Below are positions 25,759 through 34,128 of a stretch of 44,624 nucleotides of DNA, piece after piece. Source of the DNA: Planctomycetota bacterium (lineage in GTDB: Bacteria; Planctomycetota; UBA1135; UBA2386); NCBI GenBank assembly GCA_020848735.1, contig JADLHO010000082.1:1-44624 (forward strand). Direction: 5' to 3'. A program made the position numbers and the translations under genes. Position 1 is the stretch's first letter. Each line of letters starts with the position of its first letter. Below the pieces are notes generated by a model, which saw nothing but the letters and a program-made list of their open reading frames with translations, did no database searches and was not told the origin of the DNA.

Positions 25759-26919
25759 TCAGCTCACCGCCTCGACCGCGCAGCGGACGCCGAGCGACTC
25801 GAGTTCGGCGGCGATCTCCGCGACGTAGAGCGGGTTCATCACGAGCACCAGCTCGGGCCGGCGCGTGGCGAGTTCCGCGGGACTCACGATGCGCTGCCCG
25901 GTCCCCGGCACGTGACGGCCGCGCTTCTGCGGGTTGCGATCGACGACGAGCTCGATCTCCGCGCCGCGGGGCAGCGCGTTGAGGAAGGTCACGCCCTTGC
26001 TGCCCGCACCCCAGACCGCGATGCGACGTCCGGCGTCGAGTTCCTGCGCGAGCCGTCGGCTCCACGACGAGAGGAGCTCCCGCAGGGAGCTCGCGAAGCG
26101 CGCCGGCAGGCTCTGGTCGAGCGGCGCACCGTCGTCGGCGTGCTGCGCCGGATCGAGCGCGAGCTCGGCCTGCAGGAACTGACCGCCGTAGGTCTCTCCG
26201 ACCCGACGCACCGCGAGTCCGGCGCGCCGCGCCAACGCCGCGAGCGAACGCGGCGTGAAGTAGCCGAAATGCTCGTAGATCAGGTCCCAGATGCCGCCGT
26301 CGCGCATCGTCCACAGCCCGTTCGGCACCTCGAGGTAGACGCGACCGTGGGAGGCGGCCGCGGCCCGCAGCGCGAGACCGAGCGGCAGCGGATCCGCGAG
26401 ATGCTCGAGCACGTGCCGGCAGATCACGAGGTCGGCGTGCAGCGGGCCGTGTCGTGCGGGTTCGTAGTCCTCGGCGAGGACCTGGAGGCCCGCGTGCGAC
26501 GGCAGTCGACCGTCGTAGCTGCGGTCGAAGCCCAGGCAGCGCCGACCGGCACCGGCGAAGAGCATGAGGAACTCACCCCGTCCGCAGCCGAGCTCGGCGA
26601 TCGTCGCGCCGCTCCGCGGCAGATCCCGCGCGAGCGTCGCGGCGAGCTCCGCGGCCCAGGCGCGGAACTGCGGCGAATGGTGCAGCGAGGTCTCGTAGCT
26701 GGCGTCGTAGCGAAGCAGGCCCGGGTCGAAGCTGCGGTTGAAGAGGTGCCCGCAGCGCCGACAGCTCACGAGGTCCATCGCGGCGCGCGGCGCGACGAGT
26801 GCCGCGGAACGCTCGGCCGGGAACGCGTTGCAGAGCACCGGCAGCGCCGGCGTGGCGACGCAGTCTTGGATCGCGTCGGCACCGCAGGCGGGGCAAGCCG
26901 TCGTGCCGGGTCGCGTCAT
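25759..26919 (-). CDS. class I SAM-dependent C-methyltransferase, sugar-type (third of three)
   Basis: A 386-residue protein. N-terminal zinc-binding Cys pairs at residues 9/12 and 53/56 (CPAC, CRRC), then the SAM-binding motif IAELGCGRGEFL (about 107-118), an acidic/His motif region CRHVLEHLADP, the active-site-like segment IYEHFGYFTPRSL and a C-terminal Rossmann-like part with VWGAGSKGVTFLNAL and VDRNPQKRGRHVPGTG. This three-part build is that of sugar C-methyltransferases such as TylC3/TcaB9. Cys spacing is identical to the next gene upstream, so the two are sister copies. Relative to the first copy, the Y-H-E-H motif reads I-Y-E-H. It starts 4 bases inside the upstream gene (ATGA-type overlap) and converges on the DUF1579 gene. 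Confidence 0.85.
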   Translation of the reverse strand: MTRPGTTACPACGADAIQDCVATPALPVLCNAFPAERSAALVAPRAAMDLVSCRRCGHLFNRSFDPGLLRYDASYETSLHHSPQFRAWAAELAATLARDLPRSGATIAELGCGRGEFLMLFAGAGRRCLGFDRSYDGRLPSHAGLQVLAEDYEPARHGPLHADLVICRHVLEHLADPLPLGLALRAAAASHGRVYLEVPNGLWTMRDGGIWDLIYEHFGYFTPRSLAALARRAGLAVRRVGETYGGQFLQAELALDPAQHADDGAPLDQSLPARFASSLRELLSSWSRRLAQELDAGRRIAVWGAGSKGVTFLNALPRGAEIELVVDRNPQKRGRHVPGTGQRIVSPAELATRRPELVLVMNPLYVAEIAAELESLGVRCAVEAVS

Positions 26920-28121
26920 GCCGGTCCGCTCGGGTGACCGAGCGCGACGAGCTGCGGGTGCAGGCCGAGCGCGGCGAGATCGGCGCGGATCTCGTCGAGG
27001 TAGATCGGGTTCATCGCGACGACGCGCGCGGGTCGCACCCGGGTGAGCTCGGCGGGCGGGACGATCTCGTGCCCACTGCCCGGCACGAACATGCCGTGGC
27101 GGTACGGGTTCACGTCGGTCACGCAGGCGACCTCGTCGCCCAGCCCCAGGGTCGTCAGGAAGGCCACGGCCTTGCTGCCCGAACCCCAGAGCACGACCTT
27201 CTCCCCGCGCGCGGCGGCCTCGGCGAACCAGGCACGCCACGCGGCGAGCGCGGCGGGCGCCGCGCGGCGGAAGCGATCCACCTGCTGCGCGGTGCGCACG
27301 AGGTCGTCCTCGGCGGGCAGCGGCGTCGACGCGCGCGCCCGGCCGTCGACGCGTGCGTCGACGAGGAGGTACTGGTCGCCGAAGCACTTCTCGAGACGTT
27401 CGACCGCGAAGCCGCAGCGGCGGAAGAGCCGCGCGAGCGAGCCGAGCGTGAAGTAGGAGCAGTGCTCGTAATAGACGTCCCAGAACGCACCCTCGACGAG
27501 GATGCGCTCGAGGTCGGGGAGCTCGAACGCGACGACGCTGCGTGCGTCGCGCGGTGCGGAGCGGTGGACCGTCGAGACGAAGGCCGCGACGTCCTGGATG
27601 TGCTCGAGCGTGTGGCGGCAGAGGACGAGGTCCGCGGACAGGGCGGACCAGCGTTCGTCGTAGAAGTCGACGATCCAGCGGATGCGGCCACCGGCCGCAT
27701 CGCGGACCCGCTCGGGTTGGAGACCGGGGTCGATGCCGATCCCGGTGCAGCCGCCCAGCTCGCAGATCAGGGCGAGGAAGTCGCCCTTGCCACAGCCGAT
27801 CTCCAGCACGCTGCGCGGGTGGTAGCGCTGCAGGTACTCGGTCGCGAGTTCCTTCGCGAAGCGGTTGAAGGTGCCGGAGAAAGCCTGGCTCTCCTCGCAG
27901 CGCGGGGAGTACTCGTGCACCTCCTTCCGGAAGCGCGAGTTCTGCACGAAGCCACACGCGCGGCAGTGCGCGAGTTCGAGGTCGCCGCGGGGGTAGCCGA
28001 TCGCCTCCGCACGCGTGCGCATCAGCAGCACGCAATGCGCGGGGATCGAGTCGACGCGCCAGAACGTCTCGAGCTCGCTCGAGCCGCAGGCGAAGCAATG
28101 CCGTGCGAGGATCTCGCTCAC
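26916..28121 (-). CDS. class I SAM-dependent C-methyltransferase, sugar-type (second of three)
   Basis: A 401-residue protein starting at GTG 28121, which overlaps the upstream stop (GTGA). Zinc-binding Cys pairs at residues 9/12 and 53/56 (CFAC, CRAC), SAM motif SVLEIGCGKGDFL (about 104-116), CRHTLEHIQD, then YYEHCSYFTLGSL where the sugar C-methyltransferase family has Y-H-E-H, and a C-terminal domain with LWGSGSKAVAFLTTL and VTDVNPYRHGMFVPGSG. Closest relative in the window is the third copy. Expected to transfer a methyl group to a carbon (or possibly another atom) of a nucleotide-linked ketosugar; the changed first His of the motif leaves the exact reaction open. Confidence 0.85.
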   Translation of the reverse strand: MSEILARHCFACGSSELETFWRVDSIPAHCVLLMRTRAEAIGYPRGDLELAHCRACGFVQNSRFRKEVHEYSPRCEESQAFSGTFNRFAKELATEYLQRYHPRSVLEIGCGKGDFLALICELGGCTGIGIDPGLQPERVRDAAGGRIRWIVDFYDERWSALSADLVLCRHTLEHIQDVAAFVSTVHRSAPRDARSVVAFELPDLERILVEGAFWDVYYEHCSYFTLGSLARLFRRCGFAVERLEKCFGDQYLLVDARVDGRARASTPLPAEDDLVRTAQQVDRFRRAAPAALAAWRAWFAEAAARGEKVVLWGSGSKAVAFLTTLGLGDEVACVTDVNPYRHGMFVPGSGHEIVPPAELTRVRPARVVAMNPIYLDEIRADLAALGLHPQLVALGHPSGPA

Positions 28122-29356
28122 GACGCACCGTCGCGGCCCACGATCCGCGGCTCGGGGACGGGCACGATGAAGCGGCCACCGGCCGCGAGGTACGCCTGCT
28201 GCTGCGCGACGATCTCGCGTTCGAGGTTCCAGGGCAGCAGCAGCGTGTAGTCGGGACGCCGCGCCAGCAGCTCCTCGGGCGCGAGGATCGGCACGTCGAC
28301 GCCGGGCAACCAACGCCCCTGCTTGTGCACGTTGCGATCGACGCAGAACTCGAGGACGTCGGGGCCGAGGCCGACGTAGTTGACGAGGATCGCGCCCTTC
28401 GCGGCTGCGCCGTAGGCCGCGATGCGCTTGCCCTGCGCGCGCAGGCCGAACACCAGCGTGCGCAGGGACTCGCGCAGCGCGCGGACGCGCTCGCCGAAGC
28501 CCGCGTAGAAGGCGAAGCGATCGACGCCGGCCGCGCGCTCGGCGGCGAGGTAGCGCTCGACGGACCCGTCGGGCGCGGGCGTCGGACTCGCGTGGTACCG
28601 CAGCGAGCCGCCGTGGATCGGCAGGCCGACGACGCGATTCAGGTGCAGGCCGTGCCGTGCGAAGAGCCGCGCGACCGCGGTCACGGAGAAGTAGCAGAGG
28701 TGCTCGTGGTAGATGGTGTCGAACTCGCAGTGCTCGATCAGGTCGCGCACGTACGGCGCCTCGATCGAGGTCGTGCCGTCCGGCTTCAGCAGCGCGGCGA
28801 TCCCCGCGACGAAGCCGTTCAGGTCGGGCACGTGTGCCATCACGTTGTTGCCGACGATCACGTCGGCGCGCCGGCCCTCGGCGACGAGCTGCTCGGCGAG
28901 CGCCCTCGTGAAGAAGGCCTGGCGCGTCGGGATGCCGCGGGCGAGCGCCGCCTTCACCGGGCCCTCGGCGGGATCGATCCCGAGCACCGGCACGCCGCGC
29001 GCCTGGAAGTACTGGAGCAGGTAGCCGTCGTTGCTCGCGAGCTCGAGCACGAAGCTCGACGGGCCGAGACGGCGCTCACGGCAGAGGGCGTCGACGTTCG
29101 CCTCGCTGTGGCGGAGCAGCGAGTCGCTGAAGGACGAGTAGTACGGGTACTCGTTGCAGAAGAGCTCCTTCGGGTCGACGGAGGTCGTGATCTGCACGAG
29201 CGAACATCCCGCGCAGAACGCGACCTCGAGCGGGTAGCGCGGCTCGGGTCGTCCGAGCTGGGAGTGGTGCCGCAGTCCGTCGGACAGCGGCATGCGGCCG
29301 AGGTCGAGGAAGGGGCGGACCTCGCCGCTCTGGCAACTGCGGCAGCTCAGGCTCAT
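28118..29356 (-). CDS. class I SAM-dependent C-methyltransferase, sugar-type (first of three)
   Basis: A 412-residue protein that fits the TylC3/NovU/TcaB9 nucleotide-sugar C-methyltransferase family best of the three. Zinc-binding Cys 5/8 and 48/51, [13 protein letters not shown] in the N-terminal domain, the family-type SAM motif [16 protein letters not shown] (about 102-117), [25 protein letters not shown] with the full Y-H-E-H catalytic motif, HGGSLRYH, and the C-terminal domain with [15 protein letters not shown] and [16 protein letters not shown]. It would methylate carbon 3 (or 5) of a 4-keto nucleotide sugar. ATGA overlap with the epimerase gene upstream; GTGA overlap with the second copy downstream. 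Confidence 0.9.
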   Translation of the reverse strand: MSLSCRSCQSGEVRPFLDLGRMPLSDGLRHHSQLGRPEPRYPLEVAFCAGCSLVQITTSVDPKELFCNEYPYYSSFSDSLLRHSEANVDALCRERRLGPSSFVLELASNDGYLLQYFQARGVPVLGIDPAEGPVKAALARGIPTRQAFFTRALAEQLVAEGRRADVIVGNNVMAHVPDLNGFVAGIAALLKPDGTTSIEAPYVRDLIEHCEFDTIYHEHLCYFSVTAVARLFARHGLHLNRVVGLPIHGGSLRYHASPTPAPDGSVERYLAAERAAGVDRFAFYAGFGERVRALRESLRTLVFGLRAQGKRIAAYGAAAKGAILVNYVGLGPDVLEFCVDRNVHKQGRWLPGVDVPILAPEELLARRPDYTLLLPWNLEREIVAQQQAYLAAGGRFIVPVPEPRIVGRDGAS

Positions 29357-30417
29357 CGGGCACGGCCTCGCGCGTCCGTGGGTGAGGCGGGGATCCCCCG
29401 CAGATCGGGGCCCAGTCGCCCCGCCGCCTGCTGGGCGAGGACGTGGCGGATGCGCAGGTAGCGGCCCGTCGAGAAGTCTGCCTCGCTCACGCCCGCGGCG
29501 CGGTAGGCGTCGCGGAGCTCCACGATGCCGCGGCGGACGGTCCACTCGGCGCGGTACCCGAGCCGGTCGCGGAGCTTGTCGCAGTTGACGTTGTAGTTGC
29601 GCAGGTCGGGGCTCGCTCCGGGCGCGAACTCGACCGCGCTGCCCTCGACGAGTTCGGCGACGAGTTCGGCGACGTCGCGGATGCGGTAGTTCTCCGCCGA
29701 GTCGCCGACGTTGAACGCCTCGTCGTGCACGCGATCGAGGGGCGCGTCGAGCACGGCGAGGTACGCGCGCGCGATGTCCTCGACGTGGACCAGCGGCCGC
29801 CACGAGGTCCCCGCGCTCTTGAGCAGGACCTTGCCGGTCGTGACCGCGAACCCGGTGAGGTTGTTGACGACGAGGTCGCCGCGGAGCCGCGGCGAGACCC
29901 CGTACGCGGTCGACGCACGGAGGTAGGTCGGCGAGAAGCGGTCGTCGGCGAGCGCGTGCAGGTCGCGCTCGACGTGGCACTTCGACACGCCGTAGGGCGT
30001 GACCGGGTTGAAGGGCGAGTTCTCGTCGAGGATCGCATCGCCCGCCGCGCCGTAGTTGCTGCACGACGACGCGAAGACGAAGCGCCGCACGCCGCGGTCC
30101 TTCGCGAGCTTCGCCAGGCGCACCGAGGCCAGATGATTGATGTCGAACGTGATCTGGGGCGCGAGATCGCCGAGCGGATCGTTCGAGATGCCCGCGAGGT
30201 GCAGGACGGCATCGAAGCCCTCGAGCTGTGCGGGTTGCACGTCGCGCACGTCGAGCCGCAGCGTGGGCACGGGCCGCGCGGCGGCGCCGCGCACGGGGAA
30301 CGCGCAGTCCGCGAAGAGACAGCTGTCGAGGCCGACGACCTCGTGCCCGCGCGCCTGCGCGAGCGGGACGAGCACCTGCCCGATGTAGCCGTCGCTCCCG
30401 GTGACGAGGATCCTCAT
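29353..30417 (-). CDS. NAD-dependent nucleotide-sugar epimerase/dehydratase (extended SDR)
   Basis: A 354-residue extended short-chain dehydrogenase. Cofactor motif TGSDGYIG (residues 6-13), [10 protein letters not shown] near 71-80, SSCSNYG (117-123) and the catalytic pair Tyr142/Lys146 in PYGVSK. The ATG at 30417 starts exactly at the conserved RILVTG strand and overlaps the rfbF stop. Substrate is not decided by sequence. It does not look like CDP-glucose 4,6-dehydratase (RfbG), although that enzyme would be expected next to rfbF; SDRs of this type are often annotated NAD-dependent epimerase. It presumably acts on the sugar activated by the upstream cytidylyltransferase. Confidence 0.88.
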   Translation of the reverse strand: MRILVTGSDGYIGQVLVPLAQARGHEVVGLDSCLFADCAFPVRGAAARPVPTLRLDVRDVQPAQLEGFDAVLHLAGISNDPLGDLAPQITFDINHLASVRLAKLAKDRGVRRFVFASSCSNYGAAGDAILDENSPFNPVTPYGVSKCHVERDLHALADDRFSPTYLRASTAYGVSPRLRGDLVVNNLTGFAVTTGKVLLKSAGTSWRPLVHVEDIARAYLAVLDAPLDRVHDEAFNVGDSAENYRIRDVAELVAELVEGSAVEFAPGASPDLRNYNVNCDKLRDRLGYRAEWTVRRGIVELRDAYRAAGVSEADFSTGRYLRIRHVLAQQAAGRLGPDLRGIPASPTDARGRAR

Positions 30418-31199
30418 CGCGGCTCTCCTGCGGCGCGCCGCGGCCACGGCGGGTTCTCGCCGGACCAGAGCGTCTCGAGGATCTTCTTCTCGCGCGAGGT
30501 GTCCATGCACTGCCAGAAGCCGTGGTGCTGGTAGGCCATGAGTTCCCCATCGCGGGCGAGGTGCTCCAGCGGCTCGCTCTCGAACATCACGTCGTCGCCG
30601 CGGATGTAGTCGAAGACCTTCGGCTCGAGCACGAAGAAGGCGCCGTTGATCCAGCCCTCGCCGAGCTGCGGCTTCTCCGTGAAGCGCTCCACGCGGCCAT
30701 CGACGATCTCGAGGTGTCCGTAGCGCGCCGGCGGGCGCACGGCGGTGATCGTCGCGAGCTTGCCGTGTGCGCGGTGGAACGCGAGCAGGCGGTCGAGCTC
30801 GATGTCGGCGACGCCGTCGCCCCAGGTCATCATGAAGGTGCCCGAACCGAGATGCGGGGCCAGGCGCTTGATGCGTCCGCCCGTCAGGGTCGGCAGGCCG
30901 GTCTCGACGAGTTCGACCTGCCAGTCGCGGGCACGGGCCCGATCGCTCGTCAACGTGCCGCGACCGAGGTCGACCGAGACGTTGCCGGAGAGCTGGCAGA
31001 GGTCCGCGAACCAGCGCTTGATGTAGTCGCCCTTGTAGCCCAGGGCGACCGCGAACTCGCGGAAGCCATAGGCGGCGTAGATGGACATGATGTGGACGAG
31101 GATCGGGATGCCCCCGATCTCGACCATGGGCTTCGGACGGATCTCGGTCTCCTCCGCGAGCCGGGAGCCGAGTCCGCCGGCGAGGATGCCGACCTTCAT
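30414..31199 (-). CDS. rfbF: glucose-1-phosphate cytidylyltransferase
   Basis: A 261-residue nucleotidyltransferase making CDP-glucose from CTP and glucose-1-phosphate, the entry step to CDP-3,6-dideoxyhexoses and C-branched sugars. Landmarks are [20 protein letters not shown] with the GG.G.R and KP motifs at the N-terminus, MTWGDGVAD with metal-binding Asp, [28 protein letters not shown], and the C-terminal [15 protein letters not shown], all characteristic of RfbF/DdhA. A strong ribosome binding site (GGAGGG, complement of 31205-31210) precedes the ATG. First gene of the sugar cassette, overlapping the SDR gene by ATGA; lhgO lies 52 bases upstream on the same strand. Confidence 0.94.
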   Translation of the reverse strand: MKVGILAGGLGSRLAEETEIRPKPMVEIGGIPILVHIMSIYAAYGFREFAVALGYKGDYIKRWFADLCQLSGNVSVDLGRGTLTSDRARARDWQVELVETGLPTLTGGRIKRLAPHLGSGTFMMTWGDGVADIELDRLLAFHRAHGKLATITAVRPPARYGHLEIVDGRVERFTEKPQLGEGWINGAFFVLEPKVFDYIRGDDVMFESEPLEHLARDGELMAYQHHGFWQCMDTSREKKILETLWSGENPPWPRRAAGEPR

Positions 31200-31251
31200 C
31201 GTTGCCCTCCCATGGGGCACGCGGTGCGGGACGGTCGAAGCGGGTCGTCGT

Positions 31252-32532
31252 TCATGTTCTGGGGCGTGGGCCGTGGTCGGGGATGAGCCCCGCGCGCGCC
31301 GCACGCTCCGCGAGTTCGGTGCCGATCTCGAGCGATGCCGTGGCGGCGGGGGAGGGTGCGTTCAGCACGTGGAGCGAGTCCTTCGTCTCGACGACGAGGA
31401 AGTCGTCGACCAACGCCCCGTCGCGCTGGAGTGCCTGCGCGCGCACTCCGGCCTCGGCCGGGAGCAGGTCGTCGGCGCTCACCGGGGGGCCGAGACGTGC
31501 GAGGGCGCGGGCGAACGCCGCGCGCCGATACGAGCGCCAGAACTCGGCGGCGCCGGTCGCGAGGTGTCGCGAAGCGAGACGCCAGAAGCCGGGCCAGCTC
31601 AGGGTGGCGAGCGTGTCCCGCAGCGAGAACGAGCTGCGGTGATAACCGTCGCGGCGGAACGCGAGCACGGCGTTCGGCCCGCACTCGACGCCACCGCCGA
31701 CCATGCGCGTGAAGTGCACGCCGAGGAAGGGGAAGCGCGGATCCGGCACGGGATAGATGAGCCCGCGCACCCAGTCCTCGCGCTCCGCGCGGAGGCGCCA
31801 GTACTCGCCGCGGAAGGGCACGATGCGCACGTCGGGGGCGCGGCCTTCGGCGAGCGTCGCGAGGCGATCGGACCAGAGACCACCGCAGGTCACGAGGGCG
31901 CGTGCGACGAAGGTCTCGCTCGCGGTCGCGAGGTGCCAGACCTCGGCTTCGCGCCGTGCACCGACCACTGCGGCGGAGACCCGGAGCTCGGCGCCGCGCG
32001 TGCGCAGGTCGGCCGCGAGGGACTCCGCCACGGCCCGATAGTCGACGATCGCCGCGCCGGGCACGTGCAGCGCTGCGACGCCGCGCGCGAACGGCTCGAT
32101 CTCGCGCAGTTCCTCGGGGCCGATGCGACGCAGGCCCAGCACGCCGTTCGCCGTGCCGCGGCGTTCGAGTTCCTCGAGGCGCGGCAGCTCGGACACGTCG
32201 ACGGCGACCACGACCTTGCCGACGACGCGGCAGGGCAGGCGCATCGCCGCGCAATACTCGAGCATGCGCTGCGCGCCCCGCACCGAGCAGCGCGCCTTGC
32301 TCGATCCCGGCTTGTAGTAGAGGCCGGAATGGACGACGCCGCTGTTGTGACCCGTCTGGTGCGCGCCGACACCGGCCTCCTTCTCGAGCAACAGGACGCG
32401 CAGGCCGGGCACGCGTTCGAGCAGGGCGCGGGCGGTGGCGAGTCCGACGATGCCACCGCCGACGACCGCGACGTCGAATGTGGACTCGGCGCGCGACGGC
32501 GCGCGTGGGGAGGGCATGGGCGCGGGGATCAT
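31252..32532 (-). CDS. lhgO: L-2-hydroxyglutarate dehydrogenase/oxidase LhgO
   Basis: A 426-residue FAD-dependent DAO-family enzyme oxidising L-2-hydroxyglutarate to 2-oxoglutarate and passing electrons to the membrane quinone pool. FAD motif VAVVGGGIVGLATARALL with GGGIVG at residues 25-30, then EKEAGVGAHQTGHNSGVVHSGLYY, a signature segment of LhgO (HQTGHNSGV.H.G.YY), and further on IVPFRGEYW, IYPVPDPRFPFLGVHFTR and VECGPNAVLAF. Two start codons 15 bases apart are possible (32532 and 32517); I took the outer one without strong support. It is divergent from mqnB over 48 bases and may be co-transcribed with the sugar cassette downstream. Confidence 0.9.
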   Translation of the reverse strand: MIPAPMPSPRAPSRAESTFDVAVVGGGIVGLATARALLERVPGLRVLLLEKEAGVGAHQTGHNSGVVHSGLYYKPGSSKARCSVRGAQRMLEYCAAMRLPCRVVGKVVVAVDVSELPRLEELERRGTANGVLGLRRIGPEELREIEPFARGVAALHVPGAAIVDYRAVAESLAADLRTRGAELRVSAAVVGARREAEVWHLATASETFVARALVTCGGLWSDRLATLAEGRAPDVRIVPFRGEYWRLRAEREDWVRGLIYPVPDPRFPFLGVHFTRMVGGGVECGPNAVLAFRRDGYHRSSFSLRDTLATLSWPGFWRLASRHLATGAAEFWRSYRRAAFARALARLGPPVSADDLLPAEAGVRAQALQRDGALVDDFLVVETKDSLHVLNAPSPAATASLEIGTELAERAARAGLIPDHGPRPRT

Positions 32533-32580
32533 CCGGAGCTTGCCTCGGCGCGTCGAGTCTCGGACGCTTCCGCGCTCCTC

Positions 32581-33261
32581 GTGTCGTCCCGCACCGATCT
32601 CCTCCTCGTCTGCGCCGACCCCCGCGAAGGTGCGGCCCTGGACGCGCTCGTCGGGCGGCGGCCGTTCGTCGTCGGCGTCGGCAAGGCGACGGCGGCGTGT
32701 CAGCTCGCGGCGCGGCTCGCGCGCCACGAGGTCGGCGCGGTGCTCGCGTTCGGTGTCGGCGGCGCGCTGCCGGCGGCGCCCTCTTCCCGGCCGCTCGAGC
32801 TGCTGCAGCTCGTGGTCGTCGTTGAGAGCGTGCTCGCCGACGAGGGCGTGGAGTCCCCGGACGGGTTCCTCGACCTCGCCGCGCTCGGCCTCGGCGAGGC
32901 GGTGGTCCATCGCCACGACCAGCGGCTCGCCGCGGCGGCGGCGCGCGCGCTCGGCGGGCTCGAACTCGTCCGTGCGGCGACCGTGAGCACGTGCAGCGGC
33001 ACCGACGCGCGCGCGCAGGCGATCGCGACGCGCACGGGCGCACGCCTCGAGACCATGGAGAGCGCGGCGCTCGCGTTGGTGTGCGCGACCTTCGCCGTGC
33101 CCTTCGTCGAGCTGCGCTGCGTGTCGAACGCGACCGGCGACCGCACGCGCGCCGCGTTCGCGATCCCGGCCGCGTGCACACGCGTGCAGACGGCGGTGGC
33201 GACCCTCCTCGAGCAGGACACCCTCGCCCTCGCCGCCGCGCCGCGGCCGACGCCACGATGA
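32581..33261 (+). CDS. mqnB: futalosine hydrolase MqnB
   Basis: A 226-residue nucleosidase of the phosphorylase superfamily that cleaves futalosine to dehypoxanthine futalosine and hypoxanthine in the alternative menaquinone pathway. GTG start at 32581; no ribosome binding site of note. Family landmarks: LLLVCADPREGAAL at the N-terminus, VGVGKATAACQLA, GVGGALPA, VSTCSGT, the substrate-binding LETMESAALALVCA and VELRCVSNATGDR, where the last Asp aligns with the catalytic Asp of nucleosidases. The identity is strongly supported by the overlapping mqnD (ATGA). Some bacteria do this step with MTA nucleosidase instead, so a dedicated MqnB is informative. Confidence 0.88.
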   Translation: MSSRTDLLLVCADPREGAALDALVGRRPFVVGVGKATAACQLAARLARHEVGAVLAFGVGGALPAAPSSRPLELLQLVVVVESVLADEGVESPDGFLDLAALGLGEAVVHRHDQRLAAAAARALGGLELVRAATVSTCSGTDARAQAIATRTGARLETMESAALALVCATFAVPFVELRCVSNATGDRTRAAFAIPAACTRVQTAVATLLEQDTLALAAAPRPTPR

Positions 33262-34121
33262 CGCGCGTTCCGATCGGCATCGGCTTCTCGCCGTGCCCCA
33301 ACGACACGTTCATGTTCCACGCGCTCGTGCACGGGCTCGTCGAGGTGCCCCGCGTGCGCTTCGAGCCCTGGCTCGCGGACATCGAAGAGCTGAATCGCCG
33401 CGCCGCGGGCGACGACGCGTTGCCGGTGACCAAGCTCAGCGCGTTCGCGGCCCTGCACGGCGCCGCGCGCTATGCGATCGCGCCCGCCGGTGCAGCGCTC
33501 GGCCGCGGCGTCGGGCCCCTCGTCGTGGTGCGGCAGGCGGGGCGACGACCCGATCGCCTCGCCGAACTCGCGGGCCGCCGCGTCGCGATCCCCGGACGGC
33601 GCACGACGGCGCATCTGCTGCTGCGCTGTTTCGCGGGCGCGGACTGGGAGCCCGTCGAGATGCGTTTCGATCGGATCCTGGGCGCGGTCGCGTGCGGCGA
33701 GGTCGACGCCGGTCTCGTCATCCACGAGAGCCGCTTCACCTATGCGGGGTTCGGGCTCGAGCGCCTCGCCGACCTCGGCGAGCTGTGGGAGGCGCAGTCG
33801 GGTCTGCCGCTGCCGCTCGGCGTGATCGGCATCGACCGCGGCCTGCCCGCGACGCTGCGTCGCGCGATCACGCAGGGCATCGCGAGTTCGGTGCGGTATG
33901 CGCAGGCCTGCCCGGACGAATCGCGGAGCTACGTGCGTGCGCATGCACAGGAACTCGCCGACGACGTGTGTGCGCGCCACATCGCGCTCTACGTGAACGA
34001 GTCCAGCGCCGAGCTCGGGGCCGAGGGCCGCGCCGCGCTCGAGGCGCTCGCGGCGAAGGCGCGCGCATTCGGGCTCGCGCCCCCGGGCCCGCCGTTGTTC
34101 GCCGACGACCGCAGCGGGTGA
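33258..34121 (+). CDS. mqnD: 1,4-dihydroxy-6-naphthoate synthase MqnD
   Basis: A 287-residue enzyme with a periplasmic-binding-protein fold that converts cyclic dehypoxanthine futalosine to 1,4-dihydroxy-6-naphthoate. The N-terminus carries the family hallmark GFSPCPNDTFMFHAL; VTKLSAF, the GPLVV segment, RVAIPGRRTTAHLLL and DAGLVIHESRFTYAGFGL follow, with the conserved His expected to act in catalysis in the last one. Length matches known MqnD proteins (about 270-290). Translationally coupled to mqnB. Presence of the pair shows that menaquinone is made by the futalosine route; mqnA, mqnC and mqnE must be elsewhere. Confidence 0.94.
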   Translation: MTRVPIGIGFSPCPNDTFMFHALVHGLVEVPRVRFEPWLADIEELNRRAAGDDALPVTKLSAFAALHGAARYAIAPAGAALGRGVGPLVVVRQAGRRPDRLAELAGRRVAIPGRRTTAHLLLRCFAGADWEPVEMRFDRILGAVACGEVDAGLVIHESRFTYAGFGLERLADLGELWEAQSGLPLPLGVIGIDRGLPATLRRAITQGIASSVRYAQACPDESRSYVRAHAQELADDVCARHIALYVNESSAELGAEGRAALEALAAKARAFGLAPPGPPLFADDRSG

Positions 34122-34128
34122 GGCGGAG

